Positions 1 through 5,223 of a stretch of 5,223 bases of DNA are shown here, in pieces. The notes below the pieces were generated by a model, which did not search any database, was not told the origin of the DNA, and saw only the letters and a list, made by a program, of their open reading frames with translations. Every line of letters begins with the position of its first letter. The first letter of the stretch is position 1. The stretch spans positions 1-5,223 of the forward strand of contig JAGQYZ010000070.1 in NCBI GenBank assembly GCA_020435865.1. The letters are read 5' to 3'. The DNA is from Aequorivita sp. GTDB taxonomy: Bacteria; Bacteroidota; Bacteroidia; Flavobacteriales; Flavobacteriaceae. The translations under genes were made by a program, and so were the position numbers.

Positions 1-350
1 CTGGGAATATAACCTTTCCCATATCTTGCCAACAAAGGCCCAACAATCATTATGGAACCACGAAGTGAGCTTCCCTCCTGCTTGAAAAGTTCGGATTCAA
101 GATAATTTAAATTAATATCGTCAGCAATAAAAGCATATTTGCCTTTGCCAAGCTTTTGGATTTTTACGCCGAGGTTTTCTAATATTTTTATCAGTTTATT
201 GACGTCAAGAATATCCGGAATATTCTCGATAATCACTTTTTCGGGAGTCAATAATACTGCACAAAGAATTTGCAAGGCTTCATTTTTGGCACCTTGTGGC
301 GTGATTTCACCTTTAAGTTTATGCCCGCCCTCTATTTGAAAAGTTCCCAT
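1..350 (-). CDS. murA: UDP-N-acetylglucosamine 1-carboxyvinyltransferase MurA (5' part, runs off the left edge)
   Basis: MurA transfers enolpyruvate from phosphoenolpyruvate to UDP-N-acetylglucosamine in the cytoplasm, the first committed step of peptidoglycan synthesis. Reading leftward from the ATG at 348-350, the protein begins MGTFQIEGGHKLKGEI and continues QGAKNEALQ, placing Lys22-Asn23 where the catalytic KN pair of MurA lies. Further on are an EGSSLRGSI segment and GPLLARYGKGYIP, matching the family's conserved stretch before the catalytic loop. About 116 residues are present of a protein normally near 430. The loop residue equivalent to E. coli Cys115 lies just beyond the edge, so fosfomycin sensitivity cannot be judged. 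It follows the DUF4290 gene by 18 bases with no visible terminator between them, so co-transcription is likely. There is no Shine-Dalgarno sequence. The family call is secure; the gene is incomplete only because the window ends. Confidence 0.95.
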   Translation of the reverse strand, partial: MGTFQIEGGHKLKGEITPQGAKNEALQILCAVLLTPEKVIIENIPDILDVNKLIKILENLGVKIQKLGKGKYAFIADDINLNYLESELFKQEGSSLRGSIMIVGPLLARYGKGYIP

Positions 351-368
351 AAAATAATGGTTGAAATT

Positions 369-1025
369 TTAATAACGTTTGCGGTTGCGGTTATTGTTTG
401 ACTTGTAATTTTTCTTCCCTGAAGTATTTGTGTTAAAACGCTTTTTGTTTTTCAACAAGTTGGAAGCATCACTCAAATCTTCATCACTGTTTTTAAGATT
501 GATTTTTCCATCGGAAAGTTCAAAAAGGTGTTCGAAAATTACATCGTCTTCCACGGTGTCTTTGTTCCAATTTAGGAAACATTTTTTCATGTGGTTCGCA
601 ATGGTAAGAATAAGTCCTTCTTTTTTATCGCCTTCTTCCCAACTGCATGCCACATCAATCATCCTTTTAATATTATTGCCATAAAAACGGTATTTAGGAT
701 GGTTCTGTGGATATTTCAATGGTTCTGGGCGCTCCATTAATTCTTCACGAGAAGGAATTGGAAAAGGGGAATCTACGTCAAGTTTAAAATCTGAGATAAT
801 AAAAAGCTGATCCCAAAGCATTGGCTGAAAATCTGGAACATCACGAAGGTGCGGGTTTAGGTTACCCATTACCGCTATTATGCTTTTGGCAATTTTATTG
901 CGCTCGTCTCTGTCTTCTGTGGCAATCGCTTGATCTACCATTTTTTGAATATGGCGGCCGTATTCAGGAATAATCAATTTTGGACGCTCTGTATTATACT
1001 CTATTTGTGCTACTTCTTGTATCAA
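369..1025 (-). CDS. DUF4290 domain-containing protein, TTG start
   Basis: I recognise this 218-residue protein as the Bacteroidota family DUF4290, whose function is not established. The family-like start QIEYNTERPKLIIPEYGRH is followed by a mostly helical, charged body; further conserved-looking stretches are MGNLNPHLRD (53-62) and YPQNHPKYRFYGNNI (105-119). From about residue 192 the C-terminus is a low-complexity tail of Lys, Asn, Arg and Ser that looks disordered and strongly basic, which suggests nucleic-acid or ribosome contact, though this is only inference. There is no signal peptide or membrane segment, so it is probably cytoplasmic. The start is TTG at 1023-1025: the frame upstream is open only to a TGA at 1080-1082 and holds no ATG, while the first internal Met (29) would remove the conserved N-terminus. 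An ATT directly upstream is a less likely alternative. It lies 74 bases after the DUF493 gene and 18 bases before murA on the same strand. Confidence 0.85.
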   Translation of the reverse strand: MIQEVAQIEYNTERPKLIIPEYGRHIQKMVDQAIATEDRDERNKIAKSIIAVMGNLNPHLRDVPDFQPMLWDQLFIISDFKLDVDSPFPIPSREELMERPEPLKYPQNHPKYRFYGNNIKRMIDVACSWEEGDKKEGLILTIANHMKKCFLNWNKDTVEDDVIFEHLFELSDGKINLKNSDEDLSDASNLLKNKKRFNTNTSGKKNYKSNNNRNRKRY

Positions 1026-1099
1026 AATGTTTTTATTAAGGAAAGAATATTTGTGTATTCGGAAAGATTGAAAATCATTTCACACGCAAAATACTAAAA
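1026..1099. other. Intergenic gap inside the minus-strand gene set
   Basis: This 74-base A/T-rich gap lies between the end of the DUF493 gene and the TTG start of the DUF4290 gene. I see no stable hairpin and no full TAnnTTTG element; a minus-strand TATTTTGC near 1083-1090 is only one base short of the -7 spacing. A weak internal promoter is possible, but read-through from the upstream gene is the simpler reading. Confidence 0.4.
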
Positions 1100-1390
1100 T
1101 TATAGTGATATAACGCCTTCAATGTTGGAAACTTCAAGATATTTTTTAACCACATCATCCGGATCATCCATTGTAACTTTTATTGAAACACTGGAATAAG
1201 TCCCTTTTGATGAGTCGCGGGTAGTGATTATGGCATCGGTATTATCGAAAATAGCTTCAATTTCGGCTATTTTTTCAAGATTGGCAGGCACTATAAATTT
1301 AAAAAGATAGGGCGAAGGCCACGTAGTATCTTCTTCTAGTTGTTTTTTTAACCTTTCGTAAAATGCTGCGGTATTTTTGTCTTGATCCAT
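1100..1390 (-). CDS. DUF493 family protein (YbeD-like, ACT-like fold)
   Basis: This 96-residue protein fits the DUF493/YbeD family, small cytoplasmic proteins with an ACT-like alpha-beta fold and no firmly assigned biochemical role; a regulatory ligand-binding or protein-binding role is usually supposed. Family features visible are an N-terminal helix (FYERLKKQLEE), the WPSPYLFKFIVP strand that matches the family's pattern of an aromatic-Pro turn before a Phe-Lys-hydrophobic strand, a central helix (LEKIAEIEAIF), and the SSKGTYSSVSIKVTM hairpin. The C-terminus is IEGVISL, with the helix DDVVKKYLEV before it. The length is normal for the family. The ATG at 1388-1390 is the natural start: it gives the expected N-terminus and lies about 20 bases behind a predicted transcription start. 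No Shine-Dalgarno sequence is seen. It is the first gene of the leftward set that continues into the DUF4290 gene and murA. Confidence 0.85.
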   Translation of the reverse strand: MDQDKNTAAFYERLKKQLEEDTTWPSPYLFKFIVPANLEKIAEIEAIFDNTDAIITTRDSSKGTYSSVSIKVTMDDPDDVVKKYLEVSNIEGVISL

Positions 1391-1416
1391 TAATATAATA
1401 ATAGCTGTGTAAGCAA

Positions 1417-1424
1417 CAAAGATA
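1417..1424 (-). promoter_or_regulatory. Candidate -7 promoter element for the DUF493 gene
   Basis: On the minus strand this reads TATCTTTG, an exact match to the Bacteroidota -7 consensus TAnnTTTG. It lies 26 bases upstream of the DUF493 ATG, which would give a leader of about 20 bases. I found no TTG at the usual 17-23 base distance upstream; the nearest TTTG (plus-strand 1436-1439) is only 11 bases away. The -33 element is therefore weak or absent. Confidence 0.55.
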
Positions 1425-1427
1425 CAC

Positions 1428-1458
1428 TTTCACCACAAATATTTATTTACTTACTTTG
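1428..1458 (+). promoter_or_regulatory. Candidate promoter for the AAA_28-recQ-fmt set
   Basis: The stretch TTACTTTG (1451-1458) matches TAnnTTTG at all but its second position. Exactly 19 bases upstream lies TTC (1429-1431, within TTTC), one base from the -33 TTG consensus at the preferred spacing. Transcription should start near 1463, only a few bases before the TTG start codon at 1466, so the transcript would have almost no leader. The call rests on consensus matching alone. Confidence 0.45.
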
Positions 1459-1465
1459 TATAAAA

Positions 1466-2023
1466 TTGAAACTTTTGAAAACGAAAAGAATTGTAATCAC
1501 TGGCGGACCGGGTTCAGGAAAAACAGCACTTGTTACTTATTTGGAAAAAGAAGGCTATGCCGTAATGCACGAAATTTCAAGGGATGTGATTCTTGAAGCA
1601 CAAAAGGAAGGCATTGAGCAGTTGTTTTTAGAGAACCCAATTCTTTTTAGTGAAAAACTACTGGAAGGGCGGCTAAAACAATTTCACGAAGGGAAAAACT
1701 GTGCAGCTCCAATTCTTTTTTATGACCGCGGAATGCCTGACGTGACGGCTTACATGGATTTTGTGGAAGCTCATTATCCCGAAAATTTTTCAGAAACCTG
1801 CCTTGAATTTAAATACGATGAAATTTTTGTCCTTCCACCCTGGGAAGATATTTATAAACAGGATAATGAGCGTTACGAATCTTTTGAGCAAGCTGAAAAA
1901 ATCTTTCATTTCTTAAAAAAAGGATATGAAAGCTACGGCTACAAAATTCGTGAGGTGCCCATGGGTACTATTAAAGAACGCGTTCAATTCATAATAAACA
2001 CCATTAAGTTAATAGCAATTTGA
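1466..2023 (+). CDS. Small P-loop ATPase/kinase-like protein (AAA_28 type), TTG start
   Basis: This 185-residue cytoplasmic protein has a Walker A loop GPGSGKT at residues 14-20 right after the first strand (RIVITG). A second strand ends FYDRGMPD (85-92), a Walker B-like or substrate-binding motif seen in AAA_28 and NadR/Ttd14-type P-loop proteins. EISRD (36-40) and NERYESF (134-140) would supply charged residues for substrate binding and the lid arginine. The layout resembles nucleoside or nucleotide kinases, so a small-molecule phosphotransferase is plausible, but the substrate cannot be read from the sequence. There is no ATG in frame between the TAA at 1391 and the P-loop; the start must be TTG at 1466 or TTG at 1475, the latter giving MKTKRIVITGG. 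The end overlaps the start of recQ by four bases. It is the first gene of the rightward set. Confidence 0.8.
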   Translation: MKLLKTKRIVITGGPGSGKTALVTYLEKEGYAVMHEISRDVILEAQKEGIEQLFLENPILFSEKLLEGRLKQFHEGKNCAAPILFYDRGMPDVTAYMDFVEAHYPENFSETCLEFKYDEIFVLPPWEDIYKQDNERYESFEQAEKIFHFLKKGYESYGYKIREVPMGTIKERVQFIINTIKLIAI

Positions 2024-3918
2024 CAAATGTCCGCGATATCCTGACCAAATACTGGGGCTATACTTCCTTCAAACCAATGCAGGAAAAAATAATCAATTCA
2101 GTAATAAACGGAAAGGACACTGTGGCATTATTACCCACAGGCGGTGGAAAATCATTGTGTTTTCAAATTCCAGCTATAGCAATGGATGGCATTTGCATTG
2201 TGGTTTCACCCTTGGTAGCTTTGATGGGCGATCAAGTAAATGCTCTGAAAGAAAGAGGCATAAAAGCATTAAAAATTACTGGAGGAATCTCTTTTGATGA
2301 ATTGAACACATTATTGGACAATGCGCTTTACGGAAATTACAAATTCCTATACCTCTCACCCGAAAGATTACAGCAGGAAATAGTTCAAAATTACATCAAG
2401 CAGATGAATGTGAATTTAATTGCGGTTGATGAGGCGCATTGTATTTCACAATGGGGAAATGATTTTCGGCCAGCATACAAAAACATTACTTTGCTTCGCG
2501 AAATACATCCATTGGTTCCTATAATTGCTTTAACAGCAACTGCAACACCTGAAGTATTGGAAGACACCATTTCTGAATTAAAAATGGAACTTCCTGCTAT
2601 TTTCAAAAATTCTTTTGTTCGCGAAAATCTTTCGTATCAAGTTTTTAAAGAAGAAGATAAACTATACAAAACAGAACAACTTCTTAAAGCCAATAAAGGT
2701 TCTGCTATTGTTTACGTTAGAAGCAGAAAAAACAGTATTGAAATAAGCGAACAACTTAATAGTTTGGGGATTTCCGCAACTTTTTATCACGGTGGAATTT
2801 CAGCAAAAGAAAAAGCGCAAAAACTTCAGTCATGGCGAAGTGGAACTTTTTCAACAATGGTCGCTACAAATGCTTTCGGGATGGGCATTGACCACCCTAA
2901 TGTTCGCTATGTAATTCATCTTCAAATTCCAGAAAGTTTGGAAAGCTATTTTCAGGAAGCGGGACGCGCAGGTCGTGATGGAGAATATGCCGCAGCAGTA
3001 CTCCTTTATAATGCGTACGATAAAAAGTATGTATATCAACAATTTGTGGAATCGCTGCCTACGGCTTCAGATTTAAAAAAAATATACCGGGTGCTGAACA
3101 ATTATTTTCAAATTCCATACGGTGAAGGGGAATTTACCAAACACAATTTTGGTTTTTCTGAGTTCTGCAAAACATACAATCTAAATACAATGCTTGCTTA
3201 TAACGCATTGAACAGCTTGGACCGCTTGGGTATTATTCAGCTTTCACAGGAATTCGGGAGAAAATCATTTGTTCAGTTTTTGATTTCCTCAGAAGAAGTG
3301 CTAACCTATTTTGAGAAAGATGTAACCGTTTCCGTTATCGGAAAAACCATCCTCAGGATTTACGGCGGAATATTTGAAATGGCTACAGCAATCAACTTAG
3401 ATATAATTGTATCTAAAACCGGACAATCCATTGAAACTATTATTGCCGTTCTTAAAAAAATGGAACGCGACCAGGTGGTTGAAATGGCACTACAGATAAC
3501 TGATGCCACGCTCACCTTTCTTGTTCCCCGCGAAGATGACAAAACCATAAATGTAATTTCACGCGAAGTAGAAGCACTGAATAGAAAAAAGACTGCACAA
3601 GTAAATTCCGTTCTGAATTATATTGCGAATACCAAAACTTGCAGAAGTGTGCAGTTGGTTTCCTATTTTGGTGAAACAACGGCTTCAAAATGTGGCATTT
3701 GTTCTGTTTGTAAAGCAAAAAGCTCAAAACTTTCAAAAAAAGAAATGCAGCAAATTGCAAATCAAATACTTATACAGCTTGAAGGCGGAGATTTAAACTC
3801 GCGGGAAATTTCAGAAAAACTTACTTTTGCCGAAACTGATATTCTTAAAATTCTGCGCCTTTTAATGGATGCCGAAAAAATAAAGATCAATCCAAGAAAC
3901 CAATATTATTTAAACTGA
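2020..3918 (+). CDS. recQ: RecQ-family ATP-dependent 3'-5' DNA helicase, TTG start
   Basis: RecQ helicases unwind forked and recombination intermediates using ATP. The 632-residue protein has motif 0 (FKPMQEKII, from 17), Walker A PTGGGKS (39-45), DEAH (137-140), the aromatic-rich loop SQWGNDFRPAY (143-153), motif III LTATAT (171-176), YHGG (256-259), motif V TNAFGMGIDHPN (283-294) and motif VI QEAGRAGRD (312-320). A four-cysteine zinc motif Cys541-x16-Cys558-x2-Cys561-x2-Cys564 has the same spacing as E. coli RecQ but lies about 220 residues after motif VI rather than about 50. The intervening block (about 345-540) contains a winged-helix-like piece (380-420). A short C-terminal winged-helix-like region (575-632) follows, and no HRDC domain is seen. 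This may be the shorter of the RecQ forms found in Bacteroidota. TTG at 2020 is the only usable start after an in-frame TAA at 2005; it overlaps the upstream stop as TTGA, suggesting coupled translation. Confidence 0.93.
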   Translation: MTNVRDILTKYWGYTSFKPMQEKIINSVINGKDTVALLPTGGGKSLCFQIPAIAMDGICIVVSPLVALMGDQVNALKERGIKALKITGGISFDELNTLLDNALYGNYKFLYLSPERLQQEIVQNYIKQMNVNLIAVDEAHCISQWGNDFRPAYKNITLLREIHPLVPIIALTATATPEVLEDTISELKMELPAIFKNSFVRENLSYQVFKEEDKLYKTEQLLKANKGSAIVYVRSRKNSIEISEQLNSLGISATFYHGGISAKEKAQKLQSWRSGTFSTMVATNAFGMGIDHPNVRYVIHLQIPESLESYFQEAGRAGRDGEYAAAVLLYNAYDKKYVYQQFVESLPTASDLKKIYRVLNNYFQIPYGEGEFTKHNFGFSEFCKTYNLNTMLAYNALNSLDRLGIIQLSQEFGRKSFVQFLISSEEVLTYFEKDVTVSVIGKTILRIYGGIFEMATAINLDIIVSKTGQSIETIIAVLKKMERDQVVEMALQITDATLTFLVPREDDKTINVISREVEALNRKKTAQVNSVLNYIANTKTCRSVQLVSYFGETTASKCGICSVCKAKSSKLSKKEMQQIANQILIQLEGGDLNSREISEKLTFAETDILKILRLLMDAEKIKINPRNQYYLN

Positions 3919-3922
3919 AAAA

Positions 3923-4873
3923 ATGCAGAACGATTTGAGAATTGTATTTATGGGGACTCCCGATTTTGCTGTGGGAATTCTAAAAGAAATGATTGAAGCC
4001 GGTAAAAATATTGTGGGTATAATCACAGCTCCTGATAAGCCCGCTGGGCGCGGAAGAAAATTAATGGGCTCGGCAGTTAAGGAATATGCACTTTCACAAC
4101 ATTTGAAAATTCTTCAACCCATAAACTTGAAAGACGAATCTTTTCTGAAAGAATTAAAAGATTTAAATGCCAACCTTCAAGTTGTAGTAGCCTTCCGGAT
4201 GCTTCCCAAAGTGGTTTGGCAAATGCCCAAATTGGGCACTTTTAATCTTCACGCTTCACTGCTACCACAATATAGAGGTGCAGCACCTATTAATTGGGCT
4301 ATTATTAATAAGGAGGAAAAAACAGGCGTTACCACTTTTTTTATTGACGAAAAGATTGATACTGGTTCCATAATAGCAAATAAAGAAGTGCTAATAGAAA
4401 AAGGTGAAACTGCGGAAACACTTCATGATAAGTTGATGCAAAAGGGAGGGGAGCTTGTTTTAGAAACCCTCAATTTAATTGAAAAAGGGAAAGCAGCCCC
4501 AAAACCACAACCTGAAAGCAATTCATTAAAAGATGCGCCAAAACTTACTTCAGAAAATACACGAATAGATTGGACAAAACCTGGAGAAGATATTGATGCT
4601 TTTATACGTGGTCTTTCCCCCTATCCCGTGGCTTGGTCTATACTTCATAATAATAACGAAGAATTAAAAACTAAAATCTATGCCAGCAATTTTGAAAAGG
4701 AAGATCATAATTTTGAATCAGGAACTATTAAAGCTTCAAAAAGGGAACTTAAAGTAGCTTGTGATGATGGCTATATTTTAATTAAGGAAATACAACTTCC
4801 TGGAAAACGGAAAATGGACATTTTTTCTCTCTTGAATGGGTATTCATTTGCCAAAGATTCCAAACTATCGTAA
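3923..4873 (+). CDS. fmt: Methionyl-tRNA formyltransferase
   Basis: Fmt formylates the amino group of methionyl-initiator tRNA using 10-formyltetrahydrofolate, preparing it for translation initiation. The 316-residue length is typical. The N-terminal formyltransferase domain starts RIVFMGTPDFAV (6-17), has the TAPDKPAGRGRK loop (35-46) used for tRNA recognition, and carries the signature FNLHASLLPQYRGAAPINWAI (107-127). The catalytic triad equivalents Asn108, His110 and Asp146 (in IDEKIDTGSI) are all present, so the enzyme should be active. The C-terminal domain begins near 210 (ENTRIDWTK), with the conserved FIRGLSPYPVAW (227-238) and a beta-barrel that ends after LPGKRKM. The ATG at 3923 lies 4 bases after the recQ stop, with only A residues between, so it probably shares a transcript with recQ and the P-loop gene. 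Deformylase is not in the window. Confidence 0.97.
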   Translation: MQNDLRIVFMGTPDFAVGILKEMIEAGKNIVGIITAPDKPAGRGRKLMGSAVKEYALSQHLKILQPINLKDESFLKELKDLNANLQVVVAFRMLPKVVWQMPKLGTFNLHASLLPQYRGAAPINWAIINKEEKTGVTTFFIDEKIDTGSIIANKEVLIEKGETAETLHDKLMQKGGELVLETLNLIEKGKAAPKPQPESNSLKDAPKLTSENTRIDWTKPGEDIDAFIRGLSPYPVAWSILHNNNEELKTKIYASNFEKEDHNFESGTIKASKRELKVACDDGYILIKEIQLPGKRKMDIFSLLNGYSFAKDSKLS

Positions 4874-4895
4874 ACCCTTGTCAGTACTGAATTCA

Positions 4896-4922
4896 TTAAA
4901 AAAGGCAAAAAAACGCCGTGTT
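4896..4922 (+). terminator. Weak hairpin after fmt, possible terminator
   Basis: GGC (4904-4906) and GCC (4915-4917) can pair around an 8-base A-rich loop, and the flanking A run (from 4898) can partly pair with the following GTGTTT, with mismatches. It sits 23-50 bases after the fmt stop, where a terminator is expected. The stem has only three G-C pairs and lacks a clean U-tract downstream, so this is a tentative call. Confidence 0.25.
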
Positions 4923-4952
4923 TATTAACAAACTGCCCAAGTTATCAACAAA
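4922..4952 (+). repeat. Two 11-base near-identical direct repeats upstream of the HU promoter
   Basis: TTATTAACAAA (4922-4932) and TTATCAACAAA (4942-4952) match at 10 of 11 positions. Their starts are exactly 20 bases apart, about two helical turns, so a bound protein pair would sit on the same face of the DNA. They end 24 bases before the -33 element of the HU promoter. The first is part of an imperfect palindrome, TGTT-TATT-AACA (4919-4930). A regulator binding site is possible but unproven in this A/T-rich setting. Confidence 0.4.
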
Positions 4953-4976
4953 AATAGGGATTTACTGCGCCATTAC

Positions 4977-5006
4977 TTGCCTGAACGGATATTCCTGCTA
5001 AATTTG
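4977..5006 (+). promoter_or_regulatory. Bacteroidota-type promoter for the HU gene
   Basis: TTG (4977-4979), a 19-base spacer and TAAATTTG (4999-5006) match the Bacteroidota sigma-A consensus TTG-N19-TAnnTTTG at every fixed position and at the preferred spacing. Transcription should start near 5011, leaving a leader of about 43 bases that ends in an A-rich tract before the ATG at 5054. A strong promoter suits an abundant nucleoid protein. Confidence 0.8.
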
Positions 5007-5053
5007 TAGGGCAATTAATCGAAGTTTAACCAACAATTTAATTTAAAAAAATT

Positions 5054-5223
5054 ATGAACAAATCAGATTTAATCGATGCAATGGCAGCTGATGCCGGAAT
5101 TACAAAAGCTGCTGCTAAGAAATCATTAGAGTCTTTCTTGGGTAACGTTCAAAAGTCCCTAAAAAAAGGTAACAGAGTATCTCTAGTAGGTTTCGGATCT
5201 TGGTCAGTATCAAAAAGAGCTGC
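5054..5223 (+). CDS. hup: HU-family DNA-binding protein (5' part, runs off the right edge)
   Basis: HU proteins are small dimeric nucleoid proteins that bend and compact DNA and assist repair, replication and recombination. The 56 residues visible begin MNKSDLIDAMAADAGITK, the usual first helix, followed by the second helix (AAAKKSLESFLGNVQKSLKKG) and the RVSLVGFGSWSV strand with the family's GFG turn (46-48). The window ends before the DNA-binding beta arm with its RNP motif, so IHF-like variants cannot be excluded, but the N-terminal half reads as ordinary HU of about 90 residues. The ATG at 5054 follows an A-rich leader and lacks a Shine-Dalgarno sequence, as is usual in this phylum. It has its own near-consensus promoter and so is probably transcribed separately from fmt. 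Confidence 0.95.
   Translation, partial: MNKSDLIDAMAADAGITKAAAKKSLESFLGNVQKSLKKGNRVSLVGFGSWSVSKRA

Larger units (their letters stand above)
4874..5053. other. Intergenic region between fmt and the HU gene
   Basis: This 180-base A/T-rich gap holds, in order, a weak hairpin after fmt, a pair of 11-base near-repeats, a good Bacteroidota promoter and a leader of about 40 bases ending in an A-rich tract just before the HU start codon. I see no small ORF or RNA gene that I could support in it. Confidence 0.6.

Noticed and set aside
139..339. Plus-strand 66-codon open frame
   Set aside because: It lies wholly opposite the murA coding sequence, which has clear family motifs; the plus-strand translation resembles nothing.
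430..684. Plus-strand 84-codon open frame
   Set aside because: Antisense shadow of the DUF4290 gene; Phe/Ser/Leu-rich as expected from the reverse of a Lys-rich frame.
2391..3760. Four minus-strand open frames of 62-82 codons
   Set aside because: All lie opposite recQ, whose helicase motifs run through the same stretch; none has a recognisable domain or start context.
4942..4950. TTATCAACA as a DnaA box and replication origin
   Set aside because: A single one-mismatch site with no cluster of boxes, no unwinding element and no dnaA or dnaN nearby does not support an origin.
1..5223. Defence system, mobile element or CRISPR array
   Set aside because: All genes are housekeeping or conserved core families, no inverted terminal repeats, transposase or spacer-repeat pattern is seen, and base composition looks even. 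RecQ helicases occur in some defence islands, but the neighbours here do not fit.
1..5223. tRNA or other structured RNA gene
   Set aside because: The intergenic gaps are short and A/T-rich, and I saw no cloverleaf, GTTC-loop motif or strong stem in any of them.

Overview
The window looks like an ordinary chromosomal housekeeping segment of a member of the phylum Bacteroidota, most likely the Flavobacteriaceae. Four things point there. Two Bacteroidota-typical families are present (a DUF4290 protein and a small AAA_28-type P-loop protein). The promoters fit the phylum's TTG / TAnnTTTG pattern. No gene shows a Shine-Dalgarno sequence; translation starts sit behind A/T-rich leaders instead. The DNA is visibly A/T-rich throughout.

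Layout. On the minus strand, reading leftward from about 1390, are a DUF493 (YbeD-like) protein, a DUF4290 protein and the 5' part of murA, which runs off the left edge. On the plus strand, reading rightward from 1466, are a small P-loop ATPase, a RecQ-family helicase and fmt (methionyl-tRNA formyltransferase). These three are packed tightly: a 4-base TTGA overlap, then a 4-base gap. After a 180-base intergenic region with a near-consensus Bacteroidota promoter, an HU-family DNA-binding protein begins and runs off the right edge. A 75-base divergent intergenic region (1391-1465) separates the two gene sets and carries a promoter candidate on each strand.

The genes cover peptidoglycan precursor synthesis (MurA), DNA repair (RecQ), nucleoid structure (HU) and translation initiation (Fmt), plus three conserved proteins of poorly known function. 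The likely units are DUF493-DUF4290-murA on one side, AAA_28-recQ-fmt on the other, and HU under its own promoter.

I found no mobile element, CRISPR array, tRNA or rRNA, and no clear undescribed system. The points worth a second look are the RecQ C-terminal layout (four-cysteine zinc motif displaced by roughly 170 residues compared with E. coli), an Asn in the RecQ aromatic-rich loop, three genes with forced TTG starts including a nearly leaderless one, and a pair of 11-base repeats exactly 20 bases apart upstream of the HU promoter.
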